64,000 nucleotides of DNA from Sphingomonas montana (GCF_001956315.1 NZ_KV887140.1:35488-99487); one strand, 5' to 3'. Positions 46,914 through 55,217 are shown, numbered from the stretch's first letter. Notes: generated by a model from the letters alone, not told the origin. Translations and numbers: made by a program.

Positions 46914-47003
46914 CTAGAAGCGTTCGGGGCGGATCAGGACCGCCACGAGGTAAAGGAGGAGGCCGAGCGCGGTGATCGCGGCGAGCCAGAGATCGAGGTT
47001 CAT
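46914..47003 (-). CDS. kdpF: KdpF small membrane subunit
   Basis: A 29-residue single-helix peptide: it starts [20 protein letters not shown] and ends AVLIRPERF, the usual KdpF pattern with a C-terminal RPE(R/K)F. KdpF stabilises the KdpABC complex in the membrane. AAGGA lies 9 nt upstream of the ATG, and kdpA follows after 16 bp. Confidence 0.92.
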   Translation of the reverse strand: MNLDLWLAAITALGLLLYLVAVLIRPERF

Positions 47004-47019
47004 GCGCGCGTCCTTGACA

Positions 47020-47103
47020 TCATGCCGCGTCGCACAGCCGGACATAGGCCAGCGTCGCCGCCACCAGTCCGACCATGATCGCTATCCAGAGCAGGTCCTG
47101 CAT
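47020..47103 (-). CDS. Tiny membrane ORF upstream of kdpF
   Basis: A 27-residue ORF, MQDLLWIAIMVGLVAATLAY followed by VRLCDAA, with one hydrophobic helix and AAAGGA about 7 nt before its ATG. Short ORFs of this shape commonly precede kdpF in proteobacteria, but the product has no assigned role. Expression is plausible from its position between the porin and kdpF; 16 bp separate it from kdpF. Confidence 0.6.
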   Translation of the reverse strand: MQDLLWIAIMVGLVAATLAYVRLCDAA

Positions 47104-47119
47104 CGTCGGTCCTTTGCGT

Positions 47120-47962
47120 TCAGAAAGCGGTGGTCAGCGACAGCACGATCGTGCCGTCGGCGATGCTGCCGGTGCCGTCCTGCCCCTTGCTGAAGCTGGG
47201 CTGGAGATAGGCGGCGTCGCGGCGCGAAATGTCCGTGTCGACATAGCTGACGTTCAGGGTCAGGTTCCGATAGGTCGCGTCCGCGCCCACCGCCCAGTCC
47301 CAATAGTCGCCGGTCGGCGTCACGCTGGTCGCGTTCGGGCCGAGCCCGTCATTGCCCCAGCTATGGCCGATATGCGCCTTGGCGGTGATCGGCGTACCGG
47401 TCAGCGCGACCGCGCCGTCGCCCGCCAGATACAGATTGTCCTCCTTGTCGCCCGCGTCGGTATAGACGCCGGCGGCGGCATCCGTGCCGGTCGCGTACCA
47501 GCGGCCGAGCGCCTGCTGCTTGGGGGCATAGGCAACGCTGGCGGTCAGCGTGGCGGCGCCGGCTGTGCCGGTCAGCTTGGCATAGGGTTCGGCGAAATCG
47601 GTCTTCGACGCGCCGCCGGGGTACATGTACCACACCAGCCCGACGTCGATCGTCGCGCTGTCGCCCAGCTTGTGCTTGTACCCGCCGATCAGGTCGAGTT
47701 CCATGTTGGACCCGCCGAACGTGCCCCAGCCGGACAGGTTAGACCCCCATGCGCCCACGTAGAGGCCGCTGGCGTGCGACACGGTCAGCCCGGCCTGCAC
47801 GGCCATATCCTTGTCGGACTGCGACACGCCTCGGAATCGGTAGTCGGACACGATCGCGGCCGCGCCGTTGATCGTGATCGGCGACGGCGCGGCATCCTGC
47901 GCCGCGGCCGGCACGGCCACCCCGGCCAGCACTGCAAAAGCTGCAAATCGAAACGCGTTCAT
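47120..47962 (-). CDS. TorF family putative porin
   Basis: A 280-residue outer-membrane protein with signal peptide (FAAFAVLAGVAVPAAAQDA) and the conserved opening ITINGAAAIVSDYRFRGVSQSD, typical of the TorF/gcw group. WGTFGGSNMELDLIGGYKHKL and a C-terminal VLSLTTAF barrel strand follow. In many proteobacteria a porin of this kind heads the kdp operon and may let K+ or other cations through the outer membrane (inference). It ends 16 bp before the tiny ORF, so it is very likely the first gene of a porin-kdpFABCD transcript. ATG 47962 is chosen for the signal peptide. Confidence 0.85.
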   Translation of the reverse strand: MNAFRFAAFAVLAGVAVPAAAQDAAPSPITINGAAAIVSDYRFRGVSQSDKDMAVQAGLTVSHASGLYVGAWGSNLSGWGTFGGSNMELDLIGGYKHKLGDSATIDVGLVWYMYPGGASKTDFAEPYAKLTGTAGAATLTASVAYAPKQQALGRWYATGTDAAAGVYTDAGDKEDNLYLAGDGAVALTGTPITAKAHIGHSWGNDGLGPNATSVTPTGDYWDWAVGADATYRNLTLNVSYVDTDISRRDAAYLQPSFSKGQDGTGSIADGTIVLSLTTAF

Positions 47963-48341
47963 CTCTGTCCCCATCGTCCGATCCGCCCGGGTCATGGTCG
48001 ACCGGCGAATCGTGAGGACAGTCAATTAGGCCCGCACCGCATAGGGTTTCGAGCCGGGCCGGAACCCGTCGCCATATGTTTCGCATAGTGTTTGCGACAA
48101 CTTCGCGATCTCGCTCGCAAGGCGCAGGCGCAGCGGATGGACGGCATGGTGCAGGGTTTCCGGCGATGGCAGGAACCACTCCCAACCCCGTCATCCTGAC
48201 GGACATCAGGATCCACTGTCATTACGCAGGCGGGTGTCTGAACCGTAGTGATAACGGATCCCGACTTTCGTCAGGATGGCGCCGGAAAGGCGGCATTCCA
48301 AGTTCGACGGATCAGGGCACAGACCGGCACCCCGCCCGCCG
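47963..48341. other. Gap upstream of the porin-kdp operon
   Basis: 379 bp without a convincing gene. It holds family A repeat copy 8 (48190-48280) near the ribBX end, and presumably the promoter of the porin-kdp operon. On the minus strand TCGCAAA-N5-TGCGAAA around 48079-48097 is a direct-repeat-like motif followed by CATATG. No KdpE-type T-rich site can be recognised. Confidence 0.6.
48190..48280. repeat. Family A inverted-repeat element, copy 8
   Basis: The left arm ATCCTGAC-GGAC-ATCAGGAT and right arm ATCCCGAC-TTTC-GTCAGGAT are each type 2 with one unpaired change; the end has drifted to GGATGGC. It lies downstream of ribBX and upstream of the porin gene. Confidence 0.75.
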
Positions 48342-49466
48342 TCAGTCGATGCGGCGCTCGCCCTCGATCGACAGGCCGTAGCCGTCCAGCCCGACCAGCG
48401 TATGGTGCGTGTTGGTCAGCAGGATCATGCCCTTGACGCCCAGTTCGGTCAGGATCGACGCACCGACGCCATAGTCGCGCAGCGCCTCCATCTCCGCGAC
48501 GGTCGCCTCGCCCGAACGGACGCGTAGTGCGGTGGTGAACGCGTCCTGGTCTGTGCTGTTGATGATGACGATCACGCCGGCGCCCTCCTCGCCGATGATC
48601 TCCATCGATCGCTGGAGCAGCCCGCCACGCCCGCTCAGATCGTTGAAGATATCGGCGAACGGCGACAGCGCGTGCATCCGCACCAGCGTCGGCTTGTCCG
48701 GGTCGATCACCCCCTTGGCCAGTACCAGCTGCTCGCTGTTGGTGGCGCGGTTCCAGAACGTCATCGCCTTCCAGTCGCCACCCCAATGACTGGCGAATTC
48801 CGCCTCCGCACGCTTTTCGACCAGATGGTCGTAGCGCCGACGATAGGCGATCAGGTCACGGATCGTCCCGACCTTCAGGTTGTGGTGCTGCGCGAAGGCG
48901 ACCAGATCGTCCAGCCGTGCCATCGTGCCGTCGTCCTTCATGATCTCGCAGATCACGCCCGACGGGTTCAGGCCGGCCAGCCGCGCAATGTCCACCGCCG
49001 CCTCTGTATGGCCGGTGCGGACCAGCACGCCGCCATCCTTGGCGATCAGCGGAAAGACATGGCCCGGCGACACCAGCGCGTCCGCGCCATGGGCGGAGTC
49101 GATCGCGACGGCGATCGTGCGCGCGCGGTCGGCCGCGGAAATGCCGGTCGACACGCCCTCCCGCGCCTCGATCGATACGGTGAAGGCGGTGCCGTGGCGG
49201 GTTCCGTTCGCACGCGTCATGGGTTCCAGCCCAAGTTGCGTCGTCCGCTCGCTTGTCATCGCCAGGCAGATTAGGCCACGGCCGAACCGCGCCATGAAAT
49301 TGATCGCGTCCGGCGTCGCCATCTGTGCCGGTATGATCAGGTCGCCCTCGTTCTCGCGATCCTCGTCATCGACCAGGATGATCATCCGCCCGTTGCGCGC
49401 CTCGTCGATCAGCTCCTCCGGCGACGAGAGGAAACCATGCCTGATATGCGCCAACGCGGTATTCAT
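48342..49466 (-). CDS. ribB: 3,4-dihydroxy-2-butanone 4-phosphate synthase (RibBX type)
   Basis: Makes the four-carbon precursor of riboflavin from ribulose 5-phosphate. The N-terminal RibB domain is intact: DDEDRENEGDLI at 33-44, ANGTRHGTAFTVSIEAREGVSTG, SPGHVFPL and GHTEAAVDIARLAGL. The C-terminal 140 residues keep the GTP cyclohydrolase II fold outline but lack the zinc cysteines (no C-X2-GD...RCDCG), so this half should not cyclise GTP. That matches the RibBX idea. The length is 374 residues from ATG 49466. The IclR gene is divergent. Confidence 0.9.
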   Translation of the reverse strand: MNTALAHIRHGFLSSPEELIDEARNGRMIILVDDEDRENEGDLIIPAQMATPDAINFMARFGRGLICLAMTSERTTQLGLEPMTRANGTRHGTAFTVSIEAREGVSTGISAADRARTIAVAIDSAHGADALVSPGHVFPLIAKDGGVLVRTGHTEAAVDIARLAGLNPSGVICEIMKDDGTMARLDDLVAFAQHHNLKVGTIRDLIAYRRRYDHLVEKRAEAEFASHWGGDWKAMTFWNRATNSEQLVLAKGVIDPDKPTLVRMHALSPFADIFNDLSGRGGLLQRSMEIIGEEGAGVIVIINSTDQDAFTTALRVRSGEATVAEMEALRDYGVGASILTELGVKGMILLTNTHHTLVGLDGYGLSIEGERRID

Positions 49467-49680
49467 CCGTAGTATCCAGACTCGAGACAAGCTGCCGAAA
49501 AGCGAGCATATCGGCGCGCACCGCCATATCCGCAAGTCGCACCGCCCACCCCGCCGGGGTCCGGTACATTATGCCCACCAGTGCGCGGAAAACGAACGGC
49601 AACGGACGTCGCGGCTTGCAACCGTCACGCGAAATGGCGATGGCCCGAACATCGCAGGGCAGCCCGGAAGAACGCGCGCA

Positions 49681-50529
49681 ATGACGAACACGCCCCCAGC
49701 GCCGCCGCGCACGAACCGTGGCAGCCAGACGTTGCTGCGCGGGCTGGACCTGCTCGACGTCGTGACCGAACGGTCGATGCGCGTGACCGAACTGTCGGAC
49801 GTGATGGGCCTGACCCAGATCACGACGCGGCGCATCGTCCGGGCGTTCGTCGATCGCGGCTATCTTGCCCCCACGCGGGATGGCGGTGTCCGGCTGGGCG
49901 GTGCGCTGATGCGGCTCGGTTCGCTGGCGCGGGAACAGACCGACCTGCTGCGCGTCGCCCGGCCGGAGATTGCGGCCCTTTCCGCTCGCATCGGCCTGTG
50001 CGTCTTCGTTGGCCGCCGCGACGGTGATCAGGCGCTGCATCTCGATCGTGTCGCCGGACGGCAGCGGCTGGAAGTCGCCACCCGGCCGGGCGACCGCCGC
50101 CCCATCGCCGAAACCGGCCTCGGCAAGGCGTTGCTGCTCGATGACGACGCCGCATCGTGGGAGCGGCTGTTCGGGCAGATGACGGTCCGCGGGCCGATGG
50201 CGGCGTGGTTGCGGGGCATGGCCGAAAACGCGGCGGCCGGCATCGTCCTGCACCGCAGCGACGACGGCGGCTGCTCACGCTCGGTCGCCGCGCCGATCCG
50301 CGACGCGTCGGGCGCGATCGTCGCGGCGATCAGCGTCGCGACCGCCGCGCAATATCTCGGCGACGACGCCGTCGCCCGGATCGCGCCGGACGTCGCCACG
50401 ACGGCCGCGGCGATCAGCCGTTCACTCGGCTGGTCGCCGGACGCGGCACACGATGAACCGGCCGGCGCCGCCTCCGGCACGAAACGTCGGTCGCCGCGAC
50501 CCCGGCGGTCCGGCAATCCGGCCGCGTAA
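49681..50529 (+). CDS. IclR family transcriptional regulator
   Basis: A 282-residue regulator with an N-terminal winged HTH (LLRGLDLLDVVTERSMRVTEL and TQITTRRIVRAFVDRGYL) and the IclR effector domain (GLCVFVGRRDGDQALHLDRV, RPIAETGLGKALLL, CSRSVAAPIRDASGAIVAAI). The C-terminal 30 residues are basic and probably disordered. IclR proteins often control sugar-acid and aromatic catabolism; facing a pectate lyase gene, a role in pectin-derived uronate sensing is plausible but unproven. It is divergent from ribBX by 214 bp. Confidence 0.85.
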   Translation: MTNTPPAPPRTNRGSQTLLRGLDLLDVVTERSMRVTELSDVMGLTQITTRRIVRAFVDRGYLAPTRDGGVRLGGALMRLGSLAREQTDLLRVARPEIAALSARIGLCVFVGRRDGDQALHLDRVAGRQRLEVATRPGDRRPIAETGLGKALLLDDDAASWERLFGQMTVRGPMAAWLRGMAENAAAGIVLHRSDDGGCSRSVAAPIRDASGAIVAAISVATAAQYLGDDAVARIAPDVATTAAAISRSLGWSPDAAHDEPAGAASGTKRRSPRPRRSGNPAA

Positions 50530-50531
50530 AG

Positions 50532-50563
50532 GCGTGCCCCCGGGGTGATCCCCGGGGGCACGC
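50532..50563. terminator. 14-bp perfect-stem hairpin between iclR and pectate lyase genes
   Basis: GCGTGCCCCCGGGG, a TGAT loop and CCCCGGGGGCACGC form a perfect 14-bp stem starting 2 bp after the IclR stop and ending 10 bp before the convergent pectate lyase stop. It has no T-tract, but the stem is very stable and symmetric, so it probably serves both genes. Confidence 0.65.
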
Positions 50564-50573
50564 ACGTCGCGCC

Positions 50574-52148
50574 CTACAGCTTGCCCGCCCCCGCATTGGC
50601 CAGGATCGTCTGCGCCAGCCCCTCGGTCGGGCGGGCCTGATAGGCGTAGAACAGCGCCGGATACCAGCGGGTGGCCGTCACCGCCGGGAAACGCGACAGC
50701 ACCGACGCCTGCAGGTCGATCTCGACCCCGTTCAGCACGGTGCCGCTGGCGTAGAAGGTCGATGCGCACTGATCTTCCGAATAACCGATCGTGCGGCAGG
50801 CGGCCGTGCGCGCCGCGCTGATCGACGTGCCGGCCAGGTTGGTGGCGCCGGCGTCCGGTATTTGGAGGATGTTGTTCTCCGCATAGATCTTGCCGCTCTG
50901 CCCCACGGTCAGCGCGACGAGGAAATTATATGCGCTGCCGGCCAGGACGCCCTCGTACAGGTTGTTGTACACATGGACCTGTCCGTAGCGTACCCGCGGC
51001 AGCCGCTGGCGCAGGTTGCGGAAGATATTGTCGTGGAAGGTGACGCGCAACGCGGTCGGGTTTTCCGCGGCCGGGTTGGCCGTGTCGGTACCGCCGATCA
51101 GGAAACCCTTGTCGTGGTTGAAGAACAGGTTGTTCGACATCGTCACCAGATCGCCGTTGCGCGTGACATCGGCCAGCCCGTCATGATGCTGCACCTTGAA
51201 ATCGGCACCGGAGAAATCGACCCCGCCCACCGTCTCGGTCCACACCGACGGGAAACGGTCGTCGGTCCGTGCGCCGTCGCTGAAACTGTTATGGTCGATC
51301 CACACCTTGCGCGCATATTGCACGGAGATGATGTCGTAGGCCGAGTTCCAGCGCCCGGTCGAATCGGTCGGGTCCCATTGCGGGAAGAAGTCGAACGAAT
51401 CTTCGAACGCGATGTTGCGGATCACGATATTCTCGACCGGCGCGGCGCTGCTCGGGCCGATGTTCAGATTGCCGTTGATGATCCGTGCGCTGCCGCCCAG
51501 GCCCAGGATCGACGTGTTGGACGGGATGGCGATCTGCACGACCCGGCGCTGCTGCACGGCGGCACAGGCCCGGGCGCTTTCCGGCGCACCGGATACCGCG
51601 CGCGTACTGCCCCACACGGACGGGCGGAACGCCGCGTAATAAGCGGCATACAATGCCGTTTCGGTCGAATATCCATAAGTGGCCGACGCGCAGGAAGCGC
51701 GAACATAGTCGTCGCCGGTCTGCTCGCGCAGCTGGCGGTCGACGTTCAGGCTCACCGTGCCGCTGACGCGGATGATCTTCGGGCTTGCATCCAGCGTACC
51801 CGTCACGCTGCCGTCGTCGGCGATCGTCGCGGTGCCGCCGTACAGCGCCTGGAGCAGTTCGTTGCGGTTCGTGACGATGTAGGTCTTGGCGGCCGTCGCG
51901 CCTTCGCCACCGGTGGTGCCGCCCTGGGTCGATGCCCATCCGTCCGCACCGAGCGAGGAAACCGTCGTCGGTGTCGGTGTCGGCGGGGGGGTGGGTGTCG
52001 GCGTGGGTGGCGGGGTTGGTGTCGGTGTCGGCGCGGGACCGGCCACCGGCGGCGCGGGGAGGTCACCGGCCTCCTTGCCGCACGCCGAAAGCATCAGCAC
52101 GGCCGTCAGTGACAGTAGCGGCAAGCGGAATCCACGCACCCTCATCAT
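50574..52148 (-). CDS. Pectate lyase family 1, lipoprotein
   Basis: A 524-residue surface or periplasmic lyase. The lipobox is LMLSACG (Cys23). A Pro/Thr-rich spacer (about 40-64) tethers the parallel beta-helix. PL1 motifs: NIVIRNIAFEDSFDFFPQWD, KVWIDHNSFSDGARTDDRFP (calcium region) and LRQRLPRVRYGQVHVYNN, which holds the catalytic Arg of RxPxxR. It cleaves polygalacturonate by beta-elimination. GAGGGAGAAGG precedes the ATG. It is divergent from the GH2 gene. Confidence 0.9.
   Translation of the reverse strand: MMRVRGFRLPLLSLTAVLMLSACGKEAGDLPAPPVAGPAPTPTPTPPPTPTPTPPPTPTPTTVSSLGADGWASTQGGTTGGEGATAAKTYIVTNRNELLQALYGGTATIADDGSVTGTLDASPKIIRVSGTVSLNVDRQLREQTGDDYVRASCASATYGYSTETALYAAYYAAFRPSVWGSTRAVSGAPESARACAAVQQRRVVQIAIPSNTSILGLGGSARIINGNLNIGPSSAAPVENIVIRNIAFEDSFDFFPQWDPTDSTGRWNSAYDIISVQYARKVWIDHNSFSDGARTDDRFPSVWTETVGGVDFSGADFKVQHHDGLADVTRNGDLVTMSNNLFFNHDKGFLIGGTDTANPAAENPTALRVTFHDNIFRNLRQRLPRVRYGQVHVYNNLYEGVLAGSAYNFLVALTVGQSGKIYAENNILQIPDAGATNLAGTSISAARTAACRTIGYSEDQCASTFYASGTVLNGVEIDLQASVLSRFPAVTATRWYPALFYAYQARPTEGLAQTILANAGAGKL
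51967..52036. repeat. Low-complexity GTGTCGG tract (Pro/Thr linker)
   Basis: Repeated GGTGTCGG/GGTGGCGG units on the plus strand encode the alternating Pro-Thr spacer of the pectate lyase. Slippage here can vary linker length between strains. Confidence 0.75.
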
Positions 52149-52576
52149 CCTTCTCCCTCACCGATCGGGTGTCGGCCGCAAAAGCCGCCCCGTCTCTGGC
52201 ATCGGTAATGGTCGCGCATAATGTCCACCGGTGTCAATGGGTGGTCGTTCGACCGGAACGAAGTAGTTGGTCGCCGGCCCGGCACAGCGTCGCCTGTCCA
52301 GCTGGGGCATCGTGCGGATCGATATTCATGTTCGTGGCCGACGTTCGCGGCCCGGTCAAAAGCGACCGAGGACTGTCGGGACGAATACTGCCCATCTGGA
52401 AAAGACGATTGCCCCAAAGATAACGTCCGGTCACATATTGAAACTGCCGTGCGAATGTTGGAATGTTCCTCCGTGTCTCAAGCCGGGCATGACCTCCGCT
52501 GATCGGCGGACGCGGTCATGAGCCCGGATCGCATGGAAAGCCCGGACAACGGGCATCGAATGGAGAGGAACCGCGC
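52149..52576. other. Divergent gap between pectate lyase and GH2 genes
   Basis: 428 bp with no gene I can support. GC content drops locally. On the minus strand TTGACA (52232-52237) overlaps a CACCGGTG palindrome and could be a -35 for the lyase gene. GAATGTTG-GAATGTTC at 52453-52468 is a direct repeat upstream of the GH2 gene and a possible regulator site. GGAGAGGAA at 52562-52570 is the GH2 ribosome-binding site. Confidence 0.5.
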
Positions 52577-55057
52577 ATGCGTCACACCCCCCGCAGGTCG
52601 CGGAACGGACCCGGCCGTGGCCGGCCGCAGGCGACTTATCCGGACGAACGTCTGCACGTCTCCTGTCGTGCCGCCGTCGGGGCGCTGGTCGCCAGCCTCC
52701 TGCTGACCGGCACCGCCTTCGCCGCCCCGCGGACGGTAACGCCACTCGCCGACGGCTGGCGCTTCGTGCAGGCCGATCCCGAGGGCGCCGAACGGCCGGG
52801 CCTGGACGACCGCGCCTGGCAACCGGTGTCCGTCCCGCACGACTGGGCGATCGCCGGGCCGTTCCGCCGGGACGCGAAGGCGGCGGGCGAAAACGGCTTC
52901 CTGCCCAGCGGCGTCGCCTGGTACCGCCGCATGCTGGACGTGAAACCGCGCGCAGGCCGGCGAACCTTCATCGAATTCGACGGCATCATGGAACGCAGCG
53001 GCATCTGGGTGAACGGCCACCATGTCGGCTATCGCCCGATGGGCTATGTCGGCCAGCGCTACGACATCACGCGCCACCTTCGGGCGGACGCGCGCAACAT
53101 GGTCGCGGTGCGTGCCGATACATCGGCGGCACCCTCGTCGCGCTGGTACACCGGGTCCGGCCTCTATCGCCACGTCCGCCTGATCGAAACGGGCGACGTC
53201 CACATTCCGCAGGGCGGCGCCTATGTCCGCACGCCGACGATCACCGCGGTTCGCGCGACCGCGGCGATGGCGATCGACGTGCGTAACGATGCTTCCATGC
53301 CGATGGCGGTCAGGATCGAAGTGGCGGTGACCGACCCGGACGGACGCGAAGTCGCGCGCCATGTTACGCCGGCCACCAGCATCGCCGCCGGCCGCGCTCT
53401 GACCGTGCCGGCGGACGTCGCGATCGCCAGCCCGCGCCGCTGGGACATCAGCGATCCCGCACTGTACCGCGCCACCGTCCGCGTGCTGGCCGCCGACGGA
53501 ACCGTCCTGGACGATGAGGTCGTGCCGTTCGGCATCCGCGCGGCGCGGTTCGATCCCGCAACCGGTTTCTGGCTCAACGGCCGCAACCTGAAGCTGAAGG
53601 GCGTGGCCCTGCATCAGGACGGCGGCGCGGTCGGCGCGGCGGTTCCGCTGGCCGTCTGGCGACAACGGCTGACGGCGCTGAAATCACAGGGCGTCAACGC
53701 GATCCGGACCGCGCACAACGTCCCCGCCCCCGAATTTCTCGATCTTGCCGATCAGCTCGGCCTGCTCGTGATGGACGAACTGTTCGATCAGTGGAACGTC
53801 GCGAAGACACCGGAGGATTACCATCTGTTCTTCGGTGACTGGCACAAGCGCGATACGCTCGACATGGTGCGGCGCGACCGCAACCATCCCAGCATCATCC
53901 TGTGGAGCGCCGGCAACGAGATCCACGACACCGCCTATCCGGTGCAGGCGAAGGCGGCCCTGCGCAGCATCCTCGACATCGTGCATGCCACCGATCCGTC
54001 CCGCCCGGTCACCCTGGCGCTGTTCCGCCCCAACGTGACAAAGGACTATGAGAATGGCCTGGCCGACATGCTGGACGTCGTCGGCCAGAACTACCGCGAG
54101 AACGAACTGATCGCCGCCAGCCGGCAGAACCCGAAACGCAGCATCGTCGGCACCGAAAATGCGCATAACCGCTCGAACTGGCTGCCGGTGCGCGACTATG
54201 CGCCCTTTTCCGGCATGTTCCTGTGGACCGGCATCGATTATCTGGGCGAGGCTAACCGATCCGGCTGGCCGAATATCCAGAGCCCGTCGGGGCTGCTCGA
54301 CCGCACCGGCCGGCAGAAGATCACCGGCATGGAACGCGAAAGCTGGTGGTCGGATCGCCCGGTGGTCCACGTCGTCCGCAATGCCGATCCGACAGCGGCC
54401 GGCCCGGCGACCGACGGCGCGGGCGGCCCGAACCAGCCGGCGCTGCCGACCATGATCGCCGTCGCCACGCCCAGGCCGAAGGTCGCGTTGTTCGACGACT
54501 GGACGCCCCAGGACCGCCGGCCCCATGACGAGACGATCGAGGTCTACAGCAACTGCCAGCGGGTCGAGGCCTTCCTCAACGACCGATCGCTCGGCACGCT
54601 GCCGATCAACCGGGATGCCTCGCCCCGCCGCTGGAGCGTCCGCTACGTGCCCGGTACGGTGCGCGCGCTGTGCCGCGATGCGGGGGGGGCGGGCGTGTCC
54701 GACAGCCTGCGGACCGCGGGCAGGCCGGTACGGATCGATCTGGTGGCGGATCAGCCGACGGTGGGTTCGGCGTTCGACGACCTGACCTATGTCCGCGCGC
54801 GGGTGGTGGATGCGGGCGGCGTCACGGTGCCCGACGCGACCCACCGGCTCCACTTCAAGGTTACCGGTGCCGGATCGCTGGTCGCGACCGACAACGCCTC
54901 CTCGACCGACCACACGCCCTTCCCCACGCCCGACCGCGCCGTCCAGGACGGCGTCGCGGTCGCCCTGGTCCGCGGTGCCGGAACGGGGCGGTTCGACGTC
55001 ATCGCTACCGCCGATGGCCTGCTGCCGGGAACCGTGCAGCTGACCGCGACGCGCTGA
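52577..55057 (+). CDS. Glycoside hydrolase family 2, exported
   Basis: An 826-residue GH2 enzyme (beta-galactosidase, glucuronidase or mannosidase type). A long basic N-region is followed by a signal helix (AAVGALVASLLLTGTAFA, cleaved near 49-50). The jelly-roll sugar-binding domain contains GIWVNGHHVGYRPMGY, the TIM barrel has LKGVALHQDGGAVG, acid/base Glu448 (WSAGNEIHD) and probable nucleophile Glu527 (VGTENAHN). C-terminal Ig-like domains follow (PVRIDLVADQPTVGSAFDDL). The nucleophile context differs slightly from E. coli LacZ. With the pectate lyase it probably degrades plant polysaccharide side chains. Confidence 0.88.
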   Translation: MRHTPRRSRNGPGRGRPQATYPDERLHVSCRAAVGALVASLLLTGTAFAAPRTVTPLADGWRFVQADPEGAERPGLDDRAWQPVSVPHDWAIAGPFRRDAKAAGENGFLPSGVAWYRRMLDVKPRAGRRTFIEFDGIMERSGIWVNGHHVGYRPMGYVGQRYDITRHLRADARNMVAVRADTSAAPSSRWYTGSGLYRHVRLIETGDVHIPQGGAYVRTPTITAVRATAAMAIDVRNDASMPMAVRIEVAVTDPDGREVARHVTPATSIAAGRALTVPADVAIASPRRWDISDPALYRATVRVLAADGTVLDDEVVPFGIRAARFDPATGFWLNGRNLKLKGVALHQDGGAVGAAVPLAVWRQRLTALKSQGVNAIRTAHNVPAPEFLDLADQLGLLVMDELFDQWNVAKTPEDYHLFFGDWHKRDTLDMVRRDRNHPSIILWSAGNEIHDTAYPVQAKAALRSILDIVHATDPSRPVTLALFRPNVTKDYENGLADMLDVVGQNYRENELIAASRQNPKRSIVGTENAHNRSNWLPVRDYAPFSGMFLWTGIDYLGEANRSGWPNIQSPSGLLDRTGRQKITGMERESWWSDRPVVHVVRNADPTAAGPATDGAGGPNQPALPTMIAVATPRPKVALFDDWTPQDRRPHDETIEVYSNCQRVEAFLNDRSLGTLPINRDASPRRWSVRYVPGTVRALCRDAGGAGVSDSLRTAGRPVRIDLVADQPTVGSAFDDLTYVRARVVDAGGVTVPDATHRLHFKVTGAGSLVATDNASSTDHTPFPTPDRAVQDGVAVALVRGAGTGRFDVIATADGLLPGTVQLTATR

Positions 55058-55082
55058 CTGCCTCAGTTGTGACTTGTGTCGC

Positions 55083-55127
55083 CACGACCATCACGACCGT
55101 CACGACGATTACGCCCCTCACGACCGT
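55083..55127. repeat. Five tandem 9-bp units
   Basis: CACGACCAT, CACGACCGT, CACGACGAT, TACGCCCCT and CACGACCGT run head to tail directly after the GH2 stop and into the start of family A copy 9. Units differ by a few bases. It is non-coding and likely a slippage product. Confidence 0.75.
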
Positions 55128-55217
55128 CATCCTGACGGAAGTCAGGATCCATTATCACTACGGCCGTGTCCGACCGAAACTGTAGTGATAATGGACCACA
55201 GCGTCCGCTGGGATGAC
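55126..55217. repeat. Family A inverted-repeat element, copy 9
   Basis: A hybrid: left arm type 2 (ATCCTGAC-GGAA-GTCAGGAT), right arm a decayed type 3 (CAGC-GTCC-GCTG core then GGGATGAC). The inner ATTATCACTA/TAGTGATAAT is a perfect inverted pair. It lies between convergent GH2 and mrpG. Confidence 0.8.

Noticed and set aside
48022-48222. 66-codon minus-strand ORF upstream of the porin gene
   Set aside because: Its first part is encoded by the family A repeat (VDPDVRQDD), a common artefact of such elements.
49467-49680. FMN riboswitch upstream of ribBX
   Set aside because: The conserved RFN core (GGGGCAGGGTG and the paired downstream boxes) is absent from the minus strand of this gap; only a GGGGTGGGCGGTG stretch is present.
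52145-52502. Two small ORFs (about 90 codons each strand) in the pectate lyase-GH2 gap
   Set aside because: No ribosome-binding site, no recognisable sequence and they overlap each other; treated as non-coding.
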